From assembly GCF_000829415.1 (NCBI RefSeq), contig NZ_AP014637.1:620001-684000 (forward strand): a stretch of DNA of 64,000 nucleotides, given 5' to 3'. This document shows, piece after piece, positions 1 to 11,018 of this stretch (its first letter is position 1; each line of letters starts with the position of its first letter). The stretch comes from Pseudomonas sp. StFLB209 (GTDB lineage: Bacteria > Pseudomonadota > Gammaproteobacteria > Pseudomonadales > Pseudomonadaceae). The notes beneath the pieces were generated by a model that was given only the letters and a program-made list of their open reading frames with translations, was not told the DNA's origin and ran no database searches. The position numbers and the translations under genes are program-made.

Positions 1-767
1 GGATTGATGACATACGGAATGCCAGCGGCGTCCAGACGCGCCTTGAGGCCGTCAAAGTGAATCCGCGACTCCTCGTCGAGGTAGTCGGCCAGCTTCGGCG
101 CATCGACCAGCAACGCCTGGGTGTCCGGGTTCTTGGTATCCAGAATACGCAGCGGGTTGGTGGTCAGGCGGCGCTGGCTGTCTTCGTCCAGTTGCTCATG
201 ACGCGCCGAGAGGAACTCGACCAGCGCATCTCGGTAGCGGGCACGGGCTTCGCTGGTGCCCAGGCTGTTGAGTTCCAGTTTGACTGCATCACGAATACCC
301 AGCTGGCCCCACAGCCGCCAGGTGAGCACGATCAGCTCGGCATCGACGTCCGGGCCGTCGAGGTTGAACACTTCGACGCCAATCTGATGAAACTGGCGAT
401 AACGGCCTTTCTGTGGCCGCTCGTGACGGAACATCGGGCCGATGTACCACAGTTTCTGGACCTGGCCACCACCGGTGATACCGTGCTCCAGCACGGCACG
501 CACACAGGCCGCCGTGCCTTCGGGGCGCAAGGTCAGGGAGTCGCCGTTACGATCGGCGAAGGTGTACATCTCTTTCTCGACGATATCGGTGACTTCACCG
601 ATCGAGCGCTTGAACAGCTCGGTGAACTCGACGATCGGCATGCGGATCTGGCGATAGCCGTAGTTGTCCAGCAGACCCGAAACGGTGCCTTCGAAATAGC
701 GCCACAGCGGGGTCTGCTCGGGCAGGATGTCGTTCATGCCACGAATGGCTTGCAGAGACTTACTCAC
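1..767 (-). CDS. hisS: Histidyl-tRNA synthetase, N-terminal part (cut by window edge)
   Basis: Charges tRNA-His with histidine in the cytoplasm. About 255 N-terminal residues are visible, beginning [16 protein letters not shown]; the C-terminal anticodon-binding part lies outside the window. Class II motif 2 is readable as [17 protein letters not shown], and the TLRPEGTA stretch before it is typical of HisS. The start is a GTG at 767 preceded by AAGGA. ispG ends 22 bases upstream, the usual Pseudomonas order, so the two are probably co-transcribed. No internal stop or frameshift was seen. Confidence 0.93.
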   Translation of the reverse strand, partial: MSKSLQAIRGMNDILPEQTPLWRYFEGTVSGLLDNYGYRQIRMPIVEFTELFKRSIGEVTDIVEKEMYTFADRNGDSLTLRPEGTAACVRAVLEHGITGGGQVQKLWYIGPMFRHERPQKGRYRQFHQIGVEVFNLDGPDVDAELIVLTWRLWGQLGIRDAVKLELNSLGTSEARARYRDALVEFLSARHEQLDEDSQRRLTTNPLRILDTKNPDTQALLVDAPKLADYLDEESRIHFDGLKARLDAAGIPYVIN

Positions 768-789
768 AAAAAATCCTTAGCAATCTTGA

Positions 790-1899
790 TTAACCGCGCG
801 CGATGACAGCGGCGTCGGCTTCTGCTTTTTCGGCCGCTTTCTCGCGAATCAGGCGCTCGAGTTCGGTCACAAGGTTGTCGTTGCCCAGCTTCTGGGCAGG
901 CTTGCCGTCGATGTAGATCAGGTTCGGGCTGCCACCGGTCAGGCCGATATGTGCTTCCTTGGCCTCACCCGGACCGTTGACCACACAGCCGATGACTGCC
1001 ACGTCCAGCGGCACCAGCAGGTCTTCGAGGCGGCCTTCGAGTTCGTTCATGGTTTTGACCACATCGAAGTTCTGCCGCGAGCAGCTCGGGCAGGCGATGA
1101 AGTTAATGCCACGCGAACGTAAGTGCAGCGACTTGAGGATGTCGTAGCCGACCTTGACCTCTTCTACCGGATCGGCAGCCAGCGAGATGCGGATAGTATC
1201 GCCAATTCCTTCGGCCAGCAGCATACCCAGCCCTACGGCAGATTTCACTGTGCCCGAACGCAGGCCACCGGCCTCGGTGATCCCCAGGTGCAGCGGCTGG
1301 ACGATCTGCCTGGCCAACTGCCGATAGGCTTCAACCGCCATGAACACGTCCGATGCCTTGACACTGACCTTGAAGTCCTGGAAATCCAGACGATCAAGGT
1401 GTTCGACATGACGCAGCGCCGACTCGACCAACGCTGCCGGGGTCGGCTCGCCGTATTTCTTCTGCAGGTCTTTTTCCAGGGAACCGGCGTTGACGCCAAT
1501 CCGGATCGGGATACCCCGGTCGCGGGCCGCATCGACCACCGCCTTGACCCGGTCTTCACGACCGATGTTGCCGGGGTTGATACGCAGACAGTCGACACCC
1601 AGCTCGGCCACACGCAGGGCAATCCGGTAGTCGAAGTGAATATCGGCAACCAGCGGTACTTTAACCAGTTGCTTGATACGCCCGAACGCCTCGGCAGCGT
1701 CCATGTCTGGCACCGACACCCGCACGATATCCACGCCGGCGGCTTCCAGACGGTTGATCTGCGCGACAGTGGCCGCTACATCGTTGGTATCACTGTTGGT
1801 CATGCTCTGTACGGCGATCGGTGCGTCGCCACCGACAGGAACCGAACCAACCCAGATCTTTCTGGATTCGCGACGCTTGATGGGGGATTGGCCGTGCAT
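790..1899 (-). CDS. ispG: 4-hydroxy-3-methylbut-2-en-1-yl diphosphate synthase (flavodoxin)
   Basis: Catalyses the penultimate step of the MEP isoprenoid pathway, converting MEcPP to HMBPP with a 4Fe-4S cluster. The 369-residue product has the N-terminal TIM-barrel part ([19 protein letters not shown], then [11 protein letters not shown] and LRINPGNIG) and the C-terminal cluster domain with its three cysteine ligands in ACPSC near residue 270 and GCVVNGPGE near 305. Length is normal for proteobacterial IspG. It lies between rodZ (4-bp gap) and hisS, so it is one transcription unit with them. Confidence 0.96.
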   Translation of the reverse strand: MHGQSPIKRRESRKIWVGSVPVGGDAPIAVQSMTNSDTNDVAATVAQINRLEAAGVDIVRVSVPDMDAAEAFGRIKQLVKVPLVADIHFDYRIALRVAELGVDCLRINPGNIGREDRVKAVVDAARDRGIPIRIGVNAGSLEKDLQKKYGEPTPAALVESALRHVEHLDRLDFQDFKVSVKASDVFMAVEAYRQLARQIVQPLHLGITEAGGLRSGTVKSAVGLGMLLAEGIGDTIRISLAADPVEEVKVGYDILKSLHLRSRGINFIACPSCSRQNFDVVKTMNELEGRLEDLLVPLDVAVIGCVVNGPGEAKEAHIGLTGGSPNLIYIDGKPAQKLGNDNLVTELERLIREKAAEKAEADAAVIARG

Positions 1900-1902
1900 G
1901 AC

Positions 1903-2913
1903 TTATTGCCCTAGTTTCAGGCGAGCGGTCTCGCCACTGGTAAATGGAGCCACATCTACAGGCTGTCCGTTGTAGCTGACTTCAGCGCCACGGGCATAGC
2001 CCAGACGCAATGAAAGCGGCGGTTTGCCGCTGACTTCAAGGTTTTCGCCCTTGCGCTTGAGGCCGCTGGCAAGCACCTTGCCGTTGCCGTCGGTGACCTG
2101 GGTCCAGCAATCGGCGGTGAACTTGACGCTGACCTGACCAGAACCCGGCAGGATCGGCGCGATGGTCTCGGTGCTGGCCGGTGCCGACGCCATAGGAGCA
2201 GGCTGTGTGGCAGGCGCTGGCGCAGTAGCGGCTGGCGCTGGCGCGACAGCGGTGCTGGCGGGCGCCACAGGAGCGGCAGGAACCGTTGCAGGTGCTGCGG
2301 CGCTGTTCTGGGCTGGCGCGCTGTCAGTGGCCGGAGCCTCGCTGATCAGTGGCAAGGGCGCACTATTGGCGGGTGCGGCAGACTCTGGCGCCGCTTGCGG
2401 CCGTGGCTCGTCGATCGGGTGAATCTGGGTGGTGCCGTCCGCGCTCTCGACCTCAACGTGTTCAAGCACCAGACCGGCCAGGTCCTTGCCACGCATCGCA
2501 GCCTGGTCCTGCCACCAGAGAAAACCGCCACCTACCAGCACCACCAGCAACAACAGGCTGACGATGCGCAGAATGTTGTGGGACAGGCGCACAGGTTCTT
2601 CAATGCGGCCCAGCGCGTGTACGTCACTGCCCTTGCCGTTGGTGCCGGTATATTGATCAAACTGCGCCACCAGCGCAGCCTGGTCCAGCTCCAGCAGCTT
2701 GGCGTAGGCACGCACATAACCACGAGCGAAGGTATGTCCTGGAAGCTTGTCGAAAGCGCCGTTCTCAACGTGATTCAGCGAGCCGACGGTGAGATTGAGC
2801 CTCAGCGCCACATCAGGCAAAGACCAGTTCCGATGCTCACGAGCCTGGCGCAGGGTTTCCCCAGGATTCTGGTGACTGGCTGCTACAACTTCGGGATGCG
2901 CCGCTTTCATCAT
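1903..2913 (-). CDS. rodZ: Cytoskeletal protein RodZ
   Basis: Links the MreB cytoskeleton to the elongation machinery and helps set rod shape. Order of parts: an N-terminal HTH_25 domain (about residues 17-80, ETLRQAREHRNWSLPDVALR), a basic linker, one membrane segment near 110-133 (IVSLLLLVVLVGGGFLWW), a long Ala/Pro-rich periplasmic linker (about 160-245) and a C-terminal DUF4115 domain. Two ATG codons stand in tandem (2913 and 2910); the second has better spacing to GGAG. The start overlaps the pilF stop, indicating translational coupling. Confidence 0.92.
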   Translation of the reverse strand: MMKAAHPEVVAASHQNPGETLRQAREHRNWSLPDVALRLNLTVGSLNHVENGAFDKLPGHTFARGYVRAYAKLLELDQAALVAQFDQYTGTNGKGSDVHALGRIEEPVRLSHNILRIVSLLLLVVLVGGGFLWWQDQAAMRGKDLAGLVLEHVEVESADGTTQIHPIDEPRPQAAPESAAPANSAPLPLISEAPATDSAPAQNSAAAPATVPAAPVAPASTAVAPAPAATAPAPATQPAPMASAPASTETIAPILPGSGQVSVKFTADCWTQVTDGNGKVLASGLKRKGENLEVSGKPPLSLRLGYARGAEVSYNGQPVDVAPFTSGETARLKLGQ

Positions 2914-3668
2914 TGCTCCGACAGGTATTGCTGATATTCCGGCGTGCCGGGATAGAGTCTTTTCAACTGCAGCCCATAACTGGCTGCCTTGTTACGGTCT
3001 TCATAGATCTTCGCCAGGCGCAGCCCCAATAACAGGCTACGGGCATTCTGCTCGCTGAGCTGGCTGAACTGCTCGTAGAAATCACGCGACGGCACATAGT
3101 GCCCTTGCTCGTAGTTCAACTCAGCCATTTCCAGCAAGGCACGTGGCTGGCGCCGGTCCAGCCGCAGGGCACGGGTGAAATGCTCACGCGCCAGTTCGCG
3201 CTTGCCCAGTTGCAGCGCAGTCATACCCAGACTTTCAAATACCCGCGAGCGCTCAGGATACAGGTTATCAGCAGCGGCCTGCTCAAAACGCGCGTACGCT
3301 TCGTCAAAGCGGCGCTGCTCATAAAGGAAACTGCCGTAGTTATTGACGATTCGCGAGTTGTTACTGCTGGCGGAAATCGCCTTGAGGTAATACTGATCGG
3401 CCAGGGTGTACTCCATCTCGGCCTGGAAGACCAGAGCGAGTGCCGCGTTGGCGTCAGGATCCCTGGCGTTGAGCTCCAGGGCCTTTTTCAAGGGCACCTT
3501 GGCCCGCTCGGTCTGCCCTTCCTGGAGATAACCAATGCCAAGATGGACATAAGCCTGGAGCGCCTCGTCACGCCCTTTGCTGGTCGACAACGGGTTGACA
3601 TCACCCGATGAAACACAACCGGCCAGCAGGATGGCGATACATAACAGCAACGAGGCACGCACAGACAT
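2910..3668 (-). CDS. pilF: Type IV pilus biogenesis lipoprotein PilF/PilW (TPR)
   Basis: Outer-membrane pilotin that places the PilQ secretin ring for type IV pili. The chosen start gives MSVRASLLLCIAILLAGC, a lipoprotein signal with lipobox LAGC, and a 252-residue product, the same length as I recall for P. aeruginosa PilF. The rest is a run of TPR helices (for example ARDPDANAALALVFQAEMEY and SFLYEQRRFDEAYARFEQA). A longer start at 3695 would hide the signal peptide. It overlaps rodZ by 4 bp and follows rlmN. Confidence 0.9.
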   Translation of the reverse strand: MSVRASLLLCIAILLAGCVSSGDVNPLSTSKGRDEALQAYVHLGIGYLQEGQTERAKVPLKKALELNARDPDANAALALVFQAEMEYTLADQYYLKAISASSNNSRIVNNYGSFLYEQRRFDEAYARFEQAAADNLYPERSRVFESLGMTALQLGKRELAREHFTRALRLDRRQPRALLEMAELNYEQGHYVPSRDFYEQFSQLSEQNARSLLLGLRLAKIYEDRNKAASYGLQLKRLYPGTPEYQQYLSEQ

Positions 3669-3691
3669 GGAGTCTCTCTTCGCAGTCAGGT

Positions 3692-4834
3692 TCAAGAAGC
3701 GGCGGATTGCCCCTGCCGGGCTTCGGCAGCCAGCTCACGAACGGCGATATGACGCTCGCTGCGCCGGGTCCGGTCCATGACCTGGCCCACCAGCTGGCCG
3801 CAGGCCGCATCGATGTCTTCACCACGAGTGGTGCGTACGGTGACGTTGTAGCCGGCCTGATGCAGCATGTCCTGGAAACGGCGAATCGCGTTGTTGCTCG
3901 GGCGCTCGTAGCCGGAGTGCGGGAACGGGTTGAACGGGATCAGGTTGATCTTGCACGGTGTGTCGCGCAGCAGCTCGATCATCTCAGCCGCATGCTCGGG
4001 CTGGTCGTTGACGTCCTTGAGCAAGGTGTACTCGACGGTCAGTACGCGCTTCTCGCCCAGTGCGGACATGTAGCGACGGCACGAGTCGAGCAGCACGCTC
4101 AACGGATACTTCTTGTTGATCGGTACCAGCTTGTTGCGCAGCGCATCATTGGGCGCGTGCAGCGACAGGGCCAGGGACACATCGATGTGCTTGGCCAGCT
4201 CGTCGATCATCGGCACCACGCCGGAAGTGGACAGCGTCACCCGGCGCTTGGAAATGCCATAGCCCAGGTCATCCATCATCAGACGCATGGCAGCAATGAC
4301 ATTGTCGAAATTCAGCAGCGGCTCACCCATGCCCATCATCACCACGTTGGTGATGGCACGGTCGATGGTGGCGGGTACGCTGCCAAAGGATTTGTTGGCA
4401 ATCCACACCTGGCCGATCACTTCGGCGGCGGTGAGGTTGCTATTGAAGCCTTGCTTGCCCGTGGAGCAGAAACTGCAATCCAGGGCACAGCCTGCCTGGG
4501 ACGAAACGCACAAAGTACCGCGTTTGCCCTGGGGAATGAAGACCGTCTCGACGCAGCTGCCGGACGCCACGCGCACCACCCATTTACGGGTGCCGTCGCT
4601 GGAGATGTCCTCGCTGACGACTTCAGGACCACGAATCTCGGCACAGCTCTTGAGTTTTTCACGCAAGGCCTTGCTGACGTTCGTCATGGCGTCGAAATCA
4701 TCGACGCCAAAGTGGTGAATCCACTTCATGACCTGCCCGGCACGGAAGCGTTTCTCCCCGATTGACTCGAAGAATTTTTCCATTTCCTGTTGGGTCAGAC
4801 CCAGCAAGTTGGTTTTACCAGTGGTCGCGATCAT
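3692..4834 (-). CDS. rlmN: Dual-specificity 23S rRNA/tRNA A2503/A37 methyltransferase RlmN
   Basis: Radical-SAM enzyme that methylates C2 of A2503 in 23S rRNA and A37 in certain tRNAs. The 380-residue product shows the cluster motif CALDCSFC (CX3CX2C) near residue 118, the SAM-region [12 protein letters not shown], and the C-terminal [14 protein letters not shown] that carries the second catalytic cysteine. Length fits the family. Its 3' end overlaps the upstream part of pilF's longer reading frame only; with the chosen pilF start the gap is 23 bp. Confidence 0.95.
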   Translation of the reverse strand: MIATTGKTNLLGLTQQEMEKFFESIGEKRFRAGQVMKWIHHFGVDDFDAMTNVSKALREKLKSCAEIRGPEVVSEDISSDGTRKWVVRVASGSCVETVFIPQGKRGTLCVSSQAGCALDCSFCSTGKQGFNSNLTAAEVIGQVWIANKSFGSVPATIDRAITNVVMMGMGEPLLNFDNVIAAMRLMMDDLGYGISKRRVTLSTSGVVPMIDELAKHIDVSLALSLHAPNDALRNKLVPINKKYPLSVLLDSCRRYMSALGEKRVLTVEYTLLKDVNDQPEHAAEMIELLRDTPCKINLIPFNPFPHSGYERPSNNAIRRFQDMLHQAGYNVTVRTTRGEDIDAACGQLVGQVMDRTRRSERHIAVRELAAEARQGQSAAS

Positions 4835-4866
4835 GGATTCACCCTGCGCTCTGTAAACCCGAAGGC

Positions 4867-5292
4867 TTAGCGAGCGGTTACCTCGGTAGCTGCGAAGAAG
4901 TAAGCGATTTCGCGAGCAGCAGCAGCTTCGGAGTCCGAACCGTGAACGGCGTTGGCGTCGATGGACTCGGCGAAGTCAGCACGGATAGTGCCGGCAGCAG
5001 CTTCTTTAGGGTTGGTAGCGCCCATCAGCTCACGGTTGCGAGCGATAGCGTTTTCACCTTCCAGAACCTGAACAACAACAGGACCGGAAGTCATGAAGGC
5101 AACCAGGTCACCGAAGAAACCGCGCTCGCTGTGCTCAGCGTAGAAGCCTTCGGCTTCGGCTTTGGACAGTTGCTTGATTTTCGAGGCAACGATGCGCAGA
5201 CCGGCGTCTTCGAAGCGAGTGGTGATCTTGCCGATCACGTTCTTGGCAACGGCGTCTGGCTTGATGATAGAGAAAGTACGTTGAACAGCCAT
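4867..5292 (-). CDS. ndk: Nucleoside diphosphate kinase
   Basis: Transfers the gamma-phosphate from NTPs to NDPs. The 141-residue product starts [18 protein letters not shown] and has the phosphorylated histidine in the motif NAVHGSDS. Length matches bacterial Ndk. It stands between rlmN and the isc operon; the spacer before it holds a hairpin that probably ends the isc transcript, so ndk likely has its own promoter. Confidence 0.96.
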   Translation of the reverse strand: MAVQRTFSIIKPDAVAKNVIGKITTRFEDAGLRIVASKIKQLSKAEAEGFYAEHSERGFFGDLVAFMTSGPVVVQVLEGENAIARNRELMGATNPKEAAAGTIRADFAESIDANAVHGSDSEAAAAREIAYFFAATEVTAR

Positions 5293-5323
5293 GGTGAAAC
5301 TCCAGAAACAGAAATTAAAGCGA

Positions 5324-5353
5324 AAAATTAAACCCGCGAATTATACGCGGGTT
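5324..5353 (-). terminator. Probable terminator of the isc operon
   Basis: Read on the minus strand, an 8-bp perfect inverted repeat AACCCGCG/CGCGGGTT (5331-5338 and 5346-5353) is followed by a T-rich stretch (5324-5330). The loop contains TATAAT, which could double as a -10 box for ndk, but no good -35 was found at the right distance. Confidence 0.6.
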
Positions 5354-5386
5354 ATGGAGTATTGCCTAACAAGATCCGTTGCAGGA

Positions 5387-5587
5387 TCAGTCAGCCTCTT
5401 CGATCCACAACGCCTGGATGGCCTCAAGGACCTTCTCGCCGCCACGATCACGGTCGTCTTCGAACCCGGGCAACTGGGTCACCCAGTTGCGCAGATCGAC
5501 GAAGTTAACGTAACGCGGATCGACGTCCGGCTTGCTCTCGGCCAACTGGATCGCGATTTCCTGCACATCAACCCACTTAAGACTCAT
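5387..5587 (-). CDS. iscX: Fe-S cluster assembly protein IscX
   Basis: Small acidic 66-residue protein (MSLKWVDVQEIAIQLAESKP start, NFVDLRNWV in the middle) that binds IscS and modulates iron delivery in Fe-S assembly. It is the last gene of the isc operon, 18 bases after fdx. The family is short, and this copy is full length. Confidence 0.92.
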   Translation of the reverse strand: MSLKWVDVQEIAIQLAESKPDVDPRYVNFVDLRNWVTQLPGFEDDRDRGGEKVLEAIQALWIEEAD

Positions 5588-5605
5588 GAATATCCCCCTC
5601 AGGAA

Positions 5606-5947
5606 TCAGTGCGGCGCTTCGGCGGCGTGGTTGAGCGAGTATTTGGGAATCTCGACCGTGATGTCTTCATCACCGACAGTGGCCTGACAGGCCAGGCGCG
5701 ACTGCGCTTCCAGGCCCCAGGCCTTGTCGAGCATGTCTTCTTCAAGCTCATCAAGCTCGCCGGTCGAATTGAAACCTTTGCGAATCACGCAATGGCAGGT
5801 GGTGCAGGCACACACACCACCGCAGGCGCTCTCGATCTCGATGTGATGCTCGTGGGCCAGATCCAGAATCGTCGTACCAGGCGCGGCCTCGACGACCATC
5901 CCCTCCGGACAATGCTCCGCATGGGGCAGAAAAGTCACCTTCGGCAT
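5606..5947 (-). CDS. fdx: Isc-type [2Fe-2S] ferredoxin
   Basis: Electron donor for IscS/IscU-dependent cluster assembly. The 113-residue protein carries the adrenodoxin-type ligand set: CGGVCACTTC in the middle and a fourth cysteine in SRLACQA near residue 85. It sits 3 bases after hscA in the operon. Confidence 0.94.
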   Translation of the reverse strand: MPKVTFLPHAEHCPEGMVVEAAPGTTILDLAHEHHIEIESACGGVCACTTCHCVIRKGFNSTGELDELEEDMLDKAWGLEAQSRLACQATVGDEDITVEIPKYSLNHAAEAPH

Positions 5948-5950
5948 CAG

Positions 5951-7813
5951 TTATTCCTCAATATCATTCAGGTTGCGCCCCGCCAGTGCGGCTTTGACCG
6001 TCGAATCCAGGCGGCGGGCAGCAAATGCATCGGTCACCTGCGACAGACGCTTGGTCTGCTGCTCGATGGCTAGCCCATCGGTGCCTTGCATCAATTCACG
6101 TAATTCGTCCATCTGCAGCCGGATCACCAGCCGCTCTTCTTCGTCGAGCAAGCGCTCACCGTCGACTTCAAGCGCACCTTCAACCGCTTCGAGCAGGCGC
6201 TCGGCATCGACCTGCTGCTCGCGCAATACGCGGGCCTCTTTGTCTTGGCCGGCGTTCTGGAAGGAGTCCTTGAGCATCCGGGCGATTTCGCCATCGGTGA
6301 GGCCGTAAGACGGCTTGACCTGGATACTGGCCTCAACCCCCGACCCCAGCTCACGGGCGGAGACATCGAGCAGACCGTCGGCGTCCACCTGAAACGTCAC
6401 GCGGATCTTTGCCGCACCAGCGACCATCGGCGGAATGCCCCGCAGTTCAAAGCGCGCCAGCGAACGGCAATCACTGATCAGCTCACGCTCGCCCTGCAGC
6501 ACATGAATCATCATGGCGGTCTGGCCGTCTTTGTAGGTGGTGAATTCCTGGCCACGCGCCACCGGGATGGTGGTGTTACGGGCAATGACCTTCTCCATCA
6601 ACCCGCCCATGGTCTCAAGCCCCAGCGACAACGGGATCACATCGAGCAACAGCAGCTCGCCACCGTCTCGCTTGTTGCCAGCCAGCGTATCAGCCTGGAT
6701 CGCAGCCCCGATGGCCACCACCTGATCCGGGTCGATATCGGTCAACGGCTGACGAGCAAACAACTCGCCGACCGCTTCGCGAACACGCGGCACGCGGGTC
6801 GAGCCACCGACCATCACCACGGCACTCACCTCGCCGACTTCAAGATCCGAGTCGCGCAGGGCGCGCCGGCACGCCTTGAGGCTGCGGGCAATCATCGGCT
6901 CGATCAGGGCGTTGAACGCATCGCGGGTCAGCTCAGCGCGCCAGTCACCATAGACCACCGGCACAACATCAGCGTCGGTCAGTGCTTCTTTGGCAGCGCA
7001 GGCGACTTGCAGCAAGCTGCGCTGGTCGGCCGGGGCCAGGTCGGACGACAGCCCTGCACCGCTGATGATCCACTGTGCGATGGCGTGGTCGAAGTCGTCG
7101 CCGCCCAGCGCAGTATCACCGCCAGTGGCCAGCACTTCAAAGACACCGCCGGTCAGGCGCAGGATGGAAATATCGAAAGTACCGCCACCCAGGTCGTAGA
7201 TAGCCACTACGCCTTCGGCGCTCTGATCCAGACCGTAGGCAACGGCAGCAGCGGTCGGCTCGTTGAGCAGACGCAGCACGTTCAGACCGGCCAGCCGCGC
7301 AGCATCTTTGGTAGCCTGGCGCTGGGCATCGTCGAAGTAGGCCGGCACGGTGATCACCGCCCCCACCAACTCGCCACCCAGCGTCGCCTCAGCGCGCAGG
7401 CGCAGAACTTTAAGGATGTCAGCCGAGACCTGCACCGGGCTCTTGGCGCCCTGCACAGTGTCGATGAACGGCATATGCGACTCACCACCGACAAAGCGGT
7501 ACGGCAGTTGCTCACCCAGCTGCTTGACGTCAGCCAGGCCGCGGCCCATCAGGCGCTTGACCGACAGCACGGTGTTGAGCGGGTCCTGTGGCGCCGCTGC
7601 CTTGGCAGCCTGCCCGACTTCAACACGGTCAGCGTGATAACGCACCGCGGACGGCAGGATGACCTGGCCGTTTTCATCGGGCAGTGGCTCGGAAAGACCG
7701 CTGCGCAGTGCAGCGACCAGCGAATTGGTAGTGCCCAGGTCAATACCGACAGCCAGACGGCGCTGATGCGGTTGTGGACTCTGGCCAGGTTCGGCGATCT
7801 GCAGTAAGGCCAT
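5951..7813 (-). CDS. hscA: Fe-S assembly chaperone HscA (Hsp70 family)
   Basis: Hsp70 specialised for transferring clusters from IscU; it recognises the LPPVK motif of IscU and works with HscB. From the chosen ATG ([20 protein letters not shown]) the product is 620 residues. The nucleotide-binding domain shows [25 protein letters not shown] and [12 protein letters not shown]; the substrate-binding part follows from about residue 390. An ATG 18 bases further upstream is possible but extends beyond usual homologues. Confidence 0.95.
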   Translation of the reverse strand: MALLQIAEPGQSPQPHQRRLAVGIDLGTTNSLVAALRSGLSEPLPDENGQVILPSAVRYHADRVEVGQAAKAAAPQDPLNTVLSVKRLMGRGLADVKQLGEQLPYRFVGGESHMPFIDTVQGAKSPVQVSADILKVLRLRAEATLGGELVGAVITVPAYFDDAQRQATKDAARLAGLNVLRLLNEPTAAAVAYGLDQSAEGVVAIYDLGGGTFDISILRLTGGVFEVLATGGDTALGGDDFDHAIAQWIISGAGLSSDLAPADQRSLLQVACAAKEALTDADVVPVVYGDWRAELTRDAFNALIEPMIARSLKACRRALRDSDLEVGEVSAVVMVGGSTRVPRVREAVGELFARQPLTDIDPDQVVAIGAAIQADTLAGNKRDGGELLLLDVIPLSLGLETMGGLMEKVIARNTTIPVARGQEFTTYKDGQTAMMIHVLQGERELISDCRSLARFELRGIPPMVAGAAKIRVTFQVDADGLLDVSARELGSGVEASIQVKPSYGLTDGEIARMLKDSFQNAGQDKEARVLREQQVDAERLLEAVEGALEVDGERLLDEEERLVIRLQMDELRELMQGTDGLAIEQQTKRLSQVTDAFAARRLDSTVKAALAGRNLNDIEE

Positions 7814-7857
7814 GCTTTTAAGAGTAATCACAGGCGTGCGACCAGGGCCGCACGGGG

Positions 7858-8379
7858 TTAATCGTCGAGGCGCTCTTCGAGCTGGCGCACTTCTTGGGAG
7901 AGCTTGTCGAGAAACTGCATACGGCGCATCAGGCGTTCAGCCTGCTCGCGTTGTGCAGCATCATTCCAACAAGCGGCGAAGCTGTCGTTGAGGGCATCCT
8001 GGGCAGTCTTGAGGCGCTTTTTGAAGACCGCGACGCCTGCCACATCGGCATCGTCCTGCAGGTCTTCGAGCTCTTCACGCAACGCCATCTGCTGCAGCAG
8101 GAAATCCGGGTCATGCACCGTGACTTCCAGCGGCACTTCGTTGCCTTGCAGAGTCAGCAGGTAACGTGCACGGCGCGGCGAACTCTTGAGGGTCTGGTAG
8201 GCCTCGTTGAGGTTGGCCGACCGCTCCAGCGCCTGGCGCTGCTCCTGCTCGGAAGCATCAGCAAAACGGTCCGGGTGCACACTGCGCGCCAGCTCACGGT
8301 AGCGGCCCGCCAGTTGCTCGGAATCGATGACGAAATCCGGTTTGAGATCAAACAGCGCGAAATGACAAGGAGTACCCAC
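7858..8379 (-). CDS. hscB: Fe-S assembly co-chaperone HscB (J-domain)
   Basis: J-protein that binds IscU and stimulates HscA ATPase. The GTG start at 8379 gives a 173-residue protein beginning [12 protein letters not shown], the normal HscB opening. The J domain has the HPD triad in SVHPDRFAD; the C-terminal three-helix bundle binds IscU. It stands between iscA and hscA, co-transcribed. Confidence 0.94.
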   Translation of the reverse strand: MGTPCHFALFDLKPDFVIDSEQLAGRYRELARSVHPDRFADASEQEQRQALERSANLNEAYQTLKSSPRRARYLLTLQGNEVPLEVTVHDPDFLLQQMALREELEDLQDDADVAGVAVFKKRLKTAQDALNDSFAACWNDAAQREQAERLMRRMQFLDKLSQEVRQLEERLDD

Positions 8380-8390
8380 GATCACCCGCC

Positions 8391-8714
8391 TTAGACGTTG
8401 AAGCTTTCGCCACAGCCGCACTCACCGCGCGAATTGGGGTTGGTGAACTTGAAGCCTTCGTTCAACCCTTCGCGGACGAAGTCCAGCTCGGTACCGTCGA
8501 GATAGACCAGGCTCTTCGGGTCGATGATGACCTTCACGCCATGGGATTCGAACACGGTGTCGTCAGGCTCGGTCGCATCGACGAATTCCAGCACATAGGC
8601 CAGACCCGAACAGCCCGTGGTACGCACACCCAGGCGAATGCCCTCACCCTTGCCACGCCCGTCGAGGGAGCGACGCACGTGTTTGGCCGCGGCTTCTGTC
8701 ATGCTGATAGACAT
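8391..8714 (-). CDS. iscA: Iron-sulfur cluster assembly protein IscA
   Basis: A-type carrier that delivers clusters to apoproteins. The 107-residue protein has the three conserved cysteines: one in TTGCSGLAY and two in the terminal CGCGESF. It follows iscU in the operon. Confidence 0.95.
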   Translation of the reverse strand: MSISMTEAAAKHVRRSLDGRGKGEGIRLGVRTTGCSGLAYVLEFVDATEPDDTVFESHGVKVIIDPKSLVYLDGTELDFVREGLNEGFKFTNPNSRGECGCGESFNV

Positions 8715-8768
8715 CGGAGCTCCTTGGATTGTCCCGGTTGGTGTTCGCCAGCGATAGACCGCGACGAC

Positions 8769-9155
8769 TTACAGCAGACCTTTCTTCTGCTTGTAGTCAC
8801 GCACTGCAGCCTTGATCGCGTCTTCGGCCAGAACCGAGCAGTGGATCTTGACCGGTGGCAAGGCCAGCTCTTCGGCCAGCTGGGTGTTCTTGATGGTTTC
8901 AGCTTCGTCCAGCGTCTTGCCCTTCATCCACTCGGTGGCCAGGGAGCTGGAAGCGATGGCAGATCCGCAACCGTAGGTCTTGAACTTGGCGTCTTCGATC
9001 ACGCCTTGCTCGTTGACCTTGATCTGCAGACGCATCACGTCGCCGCACGCCGGAGCGCCGACCATGCCGGTGCCTACGTCCGGGTCTTCAGCGTCCATCT
9101 TGCCGACGTTGCGTGGGTTTTCGTAGTGGTCGATGACCTTTTCGCTGTAAGCCAT
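8769..9155 (-). CDS. iscU: Iron-sulfur cluster scaffold IscU
   Basis: Scaffold on which [2Fe-2S] clusters are built. The 128-residue protein keeps the three ligands (GAPACGDVM, YGCGSAIAS, KIHCSVLAEDA) and the LPPVK motif recognised by HscA, directly before the third cysteine. It sits between iscS and iscA. Confidence 0.96.
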   Translation of the reverse strand: MAYSEKVIDHYENPRNVGKMDAEDPDVGTGMVGAPACGDVMRLQIKVNEQGVIEDAKFKTYGCGSAIASSSLATEWMKGKTLDEAETIKNTQLAEELALPPVKIHCSVLAEDAIKAAVRDYKQKKGLL

Positions 9156-9229
9156 GATTCTGTTCCTCTCACATCAGGGAGTCGCTCTACAGGCCGCGGC
9201 ATGGCGGCCTGTCCGGGGGCGACTTTAAA

Positions 9230-10444
9230 TTAGTGCGCCGCCCACTCGATCTTGGAGATGTCGACACCGTCTTTGTACATGTCCCACAGCGGCGAAAGCG
9301 CACGCAGCTTGGTGACCGCTTCACGAACTTTTTGTGCCGCGTAATCGACTTCTTCTTCGGTGCTGAAGCGACCGAAGGTGAAACGGATCGAACTGTGCGC
9401 CAGCTCATCGTTACGGCCCAGGGCACGCAACACGTAGGAAGGCTCCAGCGAGGCCGAAGTACAGGCCGAACCGGACGACACCGCCAGATCCTTGAGCGCC
9501 ATGATCAACGACTCGCCTTCAACGTAGTTGAAGCTCAGGTTCAGGTTGTGCGGGATACGGGCGGTCAGGCTGCCATTGACGTACAGCTCTTCGAGGTCTT
9601 CGACCTGTTTGTAGAAGCGATCGCTCAAAGCCTTGATGCGCACGTTCTCGGCGGCCATCTCTTCTTTGGCGATGCGGAAGGCTTCACCCATGCCGACGAT
9701 CTGGTGGGTTGGCAGGGTGCCCGAACGCATGCCGCGCTCGTGACCGCCACCGTGCATGGCCGCCTCGAGGCGCACACGCGGTTTGCGGCTGACGTACAGC
9801 GCGCCAATACCTTTTGGACCGTAGGCCTTGTGAGCCGAAAACGACATCAGGTCGACCTTCAGCTTCGACAGGTCGATCTCGACCTTGCCTGGCGACTGGG
9901 CGGCGTCAACGTGGAACAGTACGCCGCGCGAGCGGGTCAGCTCACCAATGGCGGCGATGTCGGTGATGGTGCCGACTTCGTTGTTGACGTGCATGATCGA
10001 AACCAGAATGGTGTCTTCACGCAGTGCGGCTTCGATCATGGCCGGGGTGACGATGCCGTCTTCGCCCGGCTCCAGGTAAGTGACTTCGAAGCCTTCGCGC
10101 TCCAGCTGGCGAGCGGTGTCCAGGATCGCCTTATGCTCGATCTTGGAGGTGATGATGTGCTTGCCTTTGGTGTGATAGAAGTGCGCAACGCCTTTGAGTG
10201 CCAGGTTGTCGGACTCGGTGGCACCGGAAGTCCAGACGATTTCACGCGGGTCGGCACCAACCAGATCGGCGACCTGACGGCGGGCGTTCTCGACCGCTTC
10301 TTCGGCTTTCCAGCCGAACACGTGGGAGCGCGAAGCCGGGTTACCGAAGTTGCCGTCCAGCGTCAGGCAATCCATCATTTTCTGGGCGACACGCGGATCG
10401 ACCGGGGTCGTCGCGGAATAATCGAGGTAAATCGGCAACTTCAT
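9230..10444 (-). CDS. iscS: Cysteine desulfurase IscS
   Basis: PLP enzyme that takes sulfur from cysteine for Fe-S clusters and tRNA thiolation. The 404-residue product starts [20 protein letters not shown]. The PLP lysine is in [12 protein letters not shown] near residue 206 and the mobile-loop catalytic cysteine in [14 protein letters not shown] near 328. An in-frame upstream start (10471) would add 9 residues not seen in the family. Confidence 0.96.
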   Translation of the reverse strand: MKLPIYLDYSATTPVDPRVAQKMMDCLTLDGNFGNPASRSHVFGWKAEEAVENARRQVADLVGADPREIVWTSGATESDNLALKGVAHFYHTKGKHIITSKIEHKAILDTARQLEREGFEVTYLEPGEDGIVTPAMIEAALREDTILVSIMHVNNEVGTITDIAAIGELTRSRGVLFHVDAAQSPGKVEIDLSKLKVDLMSFSAHKAYGPKGIGALYVSRKPRVRLEAAMHGGGHERGMRSGTLPTHQIVGMGEAFRIAKEEMAAENVRIKALSDRFYKQVEDLEELYVNGSLTARIPHNLNLSFNYVEGESLIMALKDLAVSSGSACTSASLEPSYVLRALGRNDELAHSSIRFTFGRFSTEEEVDYAAQKVREAVTKLRALSPLWDMYKDGVDISKIEWAAH

Positions 10445-10488
10445 TGCATATCTCCTATCAGGCAGGCGCACCGCTCATTCATCTGCGT

Positions 10489-10986
10489 TCATTCAACGGC
10501 GGACGTTTCAATCTTACCCAGTTGCGACACGTTGCTCGTGTTCGAGCAGCGACGCTGATCCTGGCGCTGAGCGACTTCTTGTACCTCACGGCGAGTGACA
10601 AGATCCGCCAGGCTGATACCGCTTAAAAACTCGTGGATCTGCTGACTGAGGTCGCACCACAAATGGTGAGTCAGACAGGTGTCGCCGGCGTGGCAGTCAC
10701 CCAGCCCCTGGCAACGGGTGGCATCGACCGATTCGTTGACCGCGTCGACCACCTGAGCGACCTGGATACCCTGCATGTCGCGTGAGAGCTGGTAGCCGCC
10801 ACCCGGCCCGCGCACACTGGAAACCAGGTTGCCGCGACGCAGTTTGGCGAACAGCTGCTCGAGATAAGACAGAGAAATGCCTTGACGCTCAGAAATATCA
10901 GCCAGTGACACTGGCCCGTGCTGCGCATGCAATGCCAGATCCAGCATGGCTGTGACAGCGTATCGGCCTTTGGTAGTCAGACGCAT
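10489..10986 (-). CDS. iscR: Fe-S-responsive transcription regulator IscR
   Basis: Rrf2-family regulator that represses the isc operon when it holds a [2Fe-2S] cluster. The 165-residue product has the N-terminal winged helix ([37 protein letters not shown]) and the ligands [14 protein letters not shown] followed by the ligand histidine in LTHH. It is the first gene of the operon, immediately behind a promoter with an IscR type-1-like site, so it should be autoregulated. Confidence 0.95.
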   Translation of the reverse strand: MRLTTKGRYAVTAMLDLALHAQHGPVSLADISERQGISLSYLEQLFAKLRRGNLVSSVRGPGGGYQLSRDMQGIQVAQVVDAVNESVDATRCQGLGDCHAGDTCLTHHLWCDLSQQIHEFLSGISLADLVTRREVQEVAQRQDQRRCSNTSNVSQLGKIETSAVE

Positions 10987-11018
10987 GGCATGTACCGCGG
11001 TGGTTCAGAATAGGTGCA

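Noticed and set aside
6245..7807. 520-residue plus-strand frame over hscA
   Set aside because: Antisense shadow of a well-supported HscA gene, His/Gln-rich composition.
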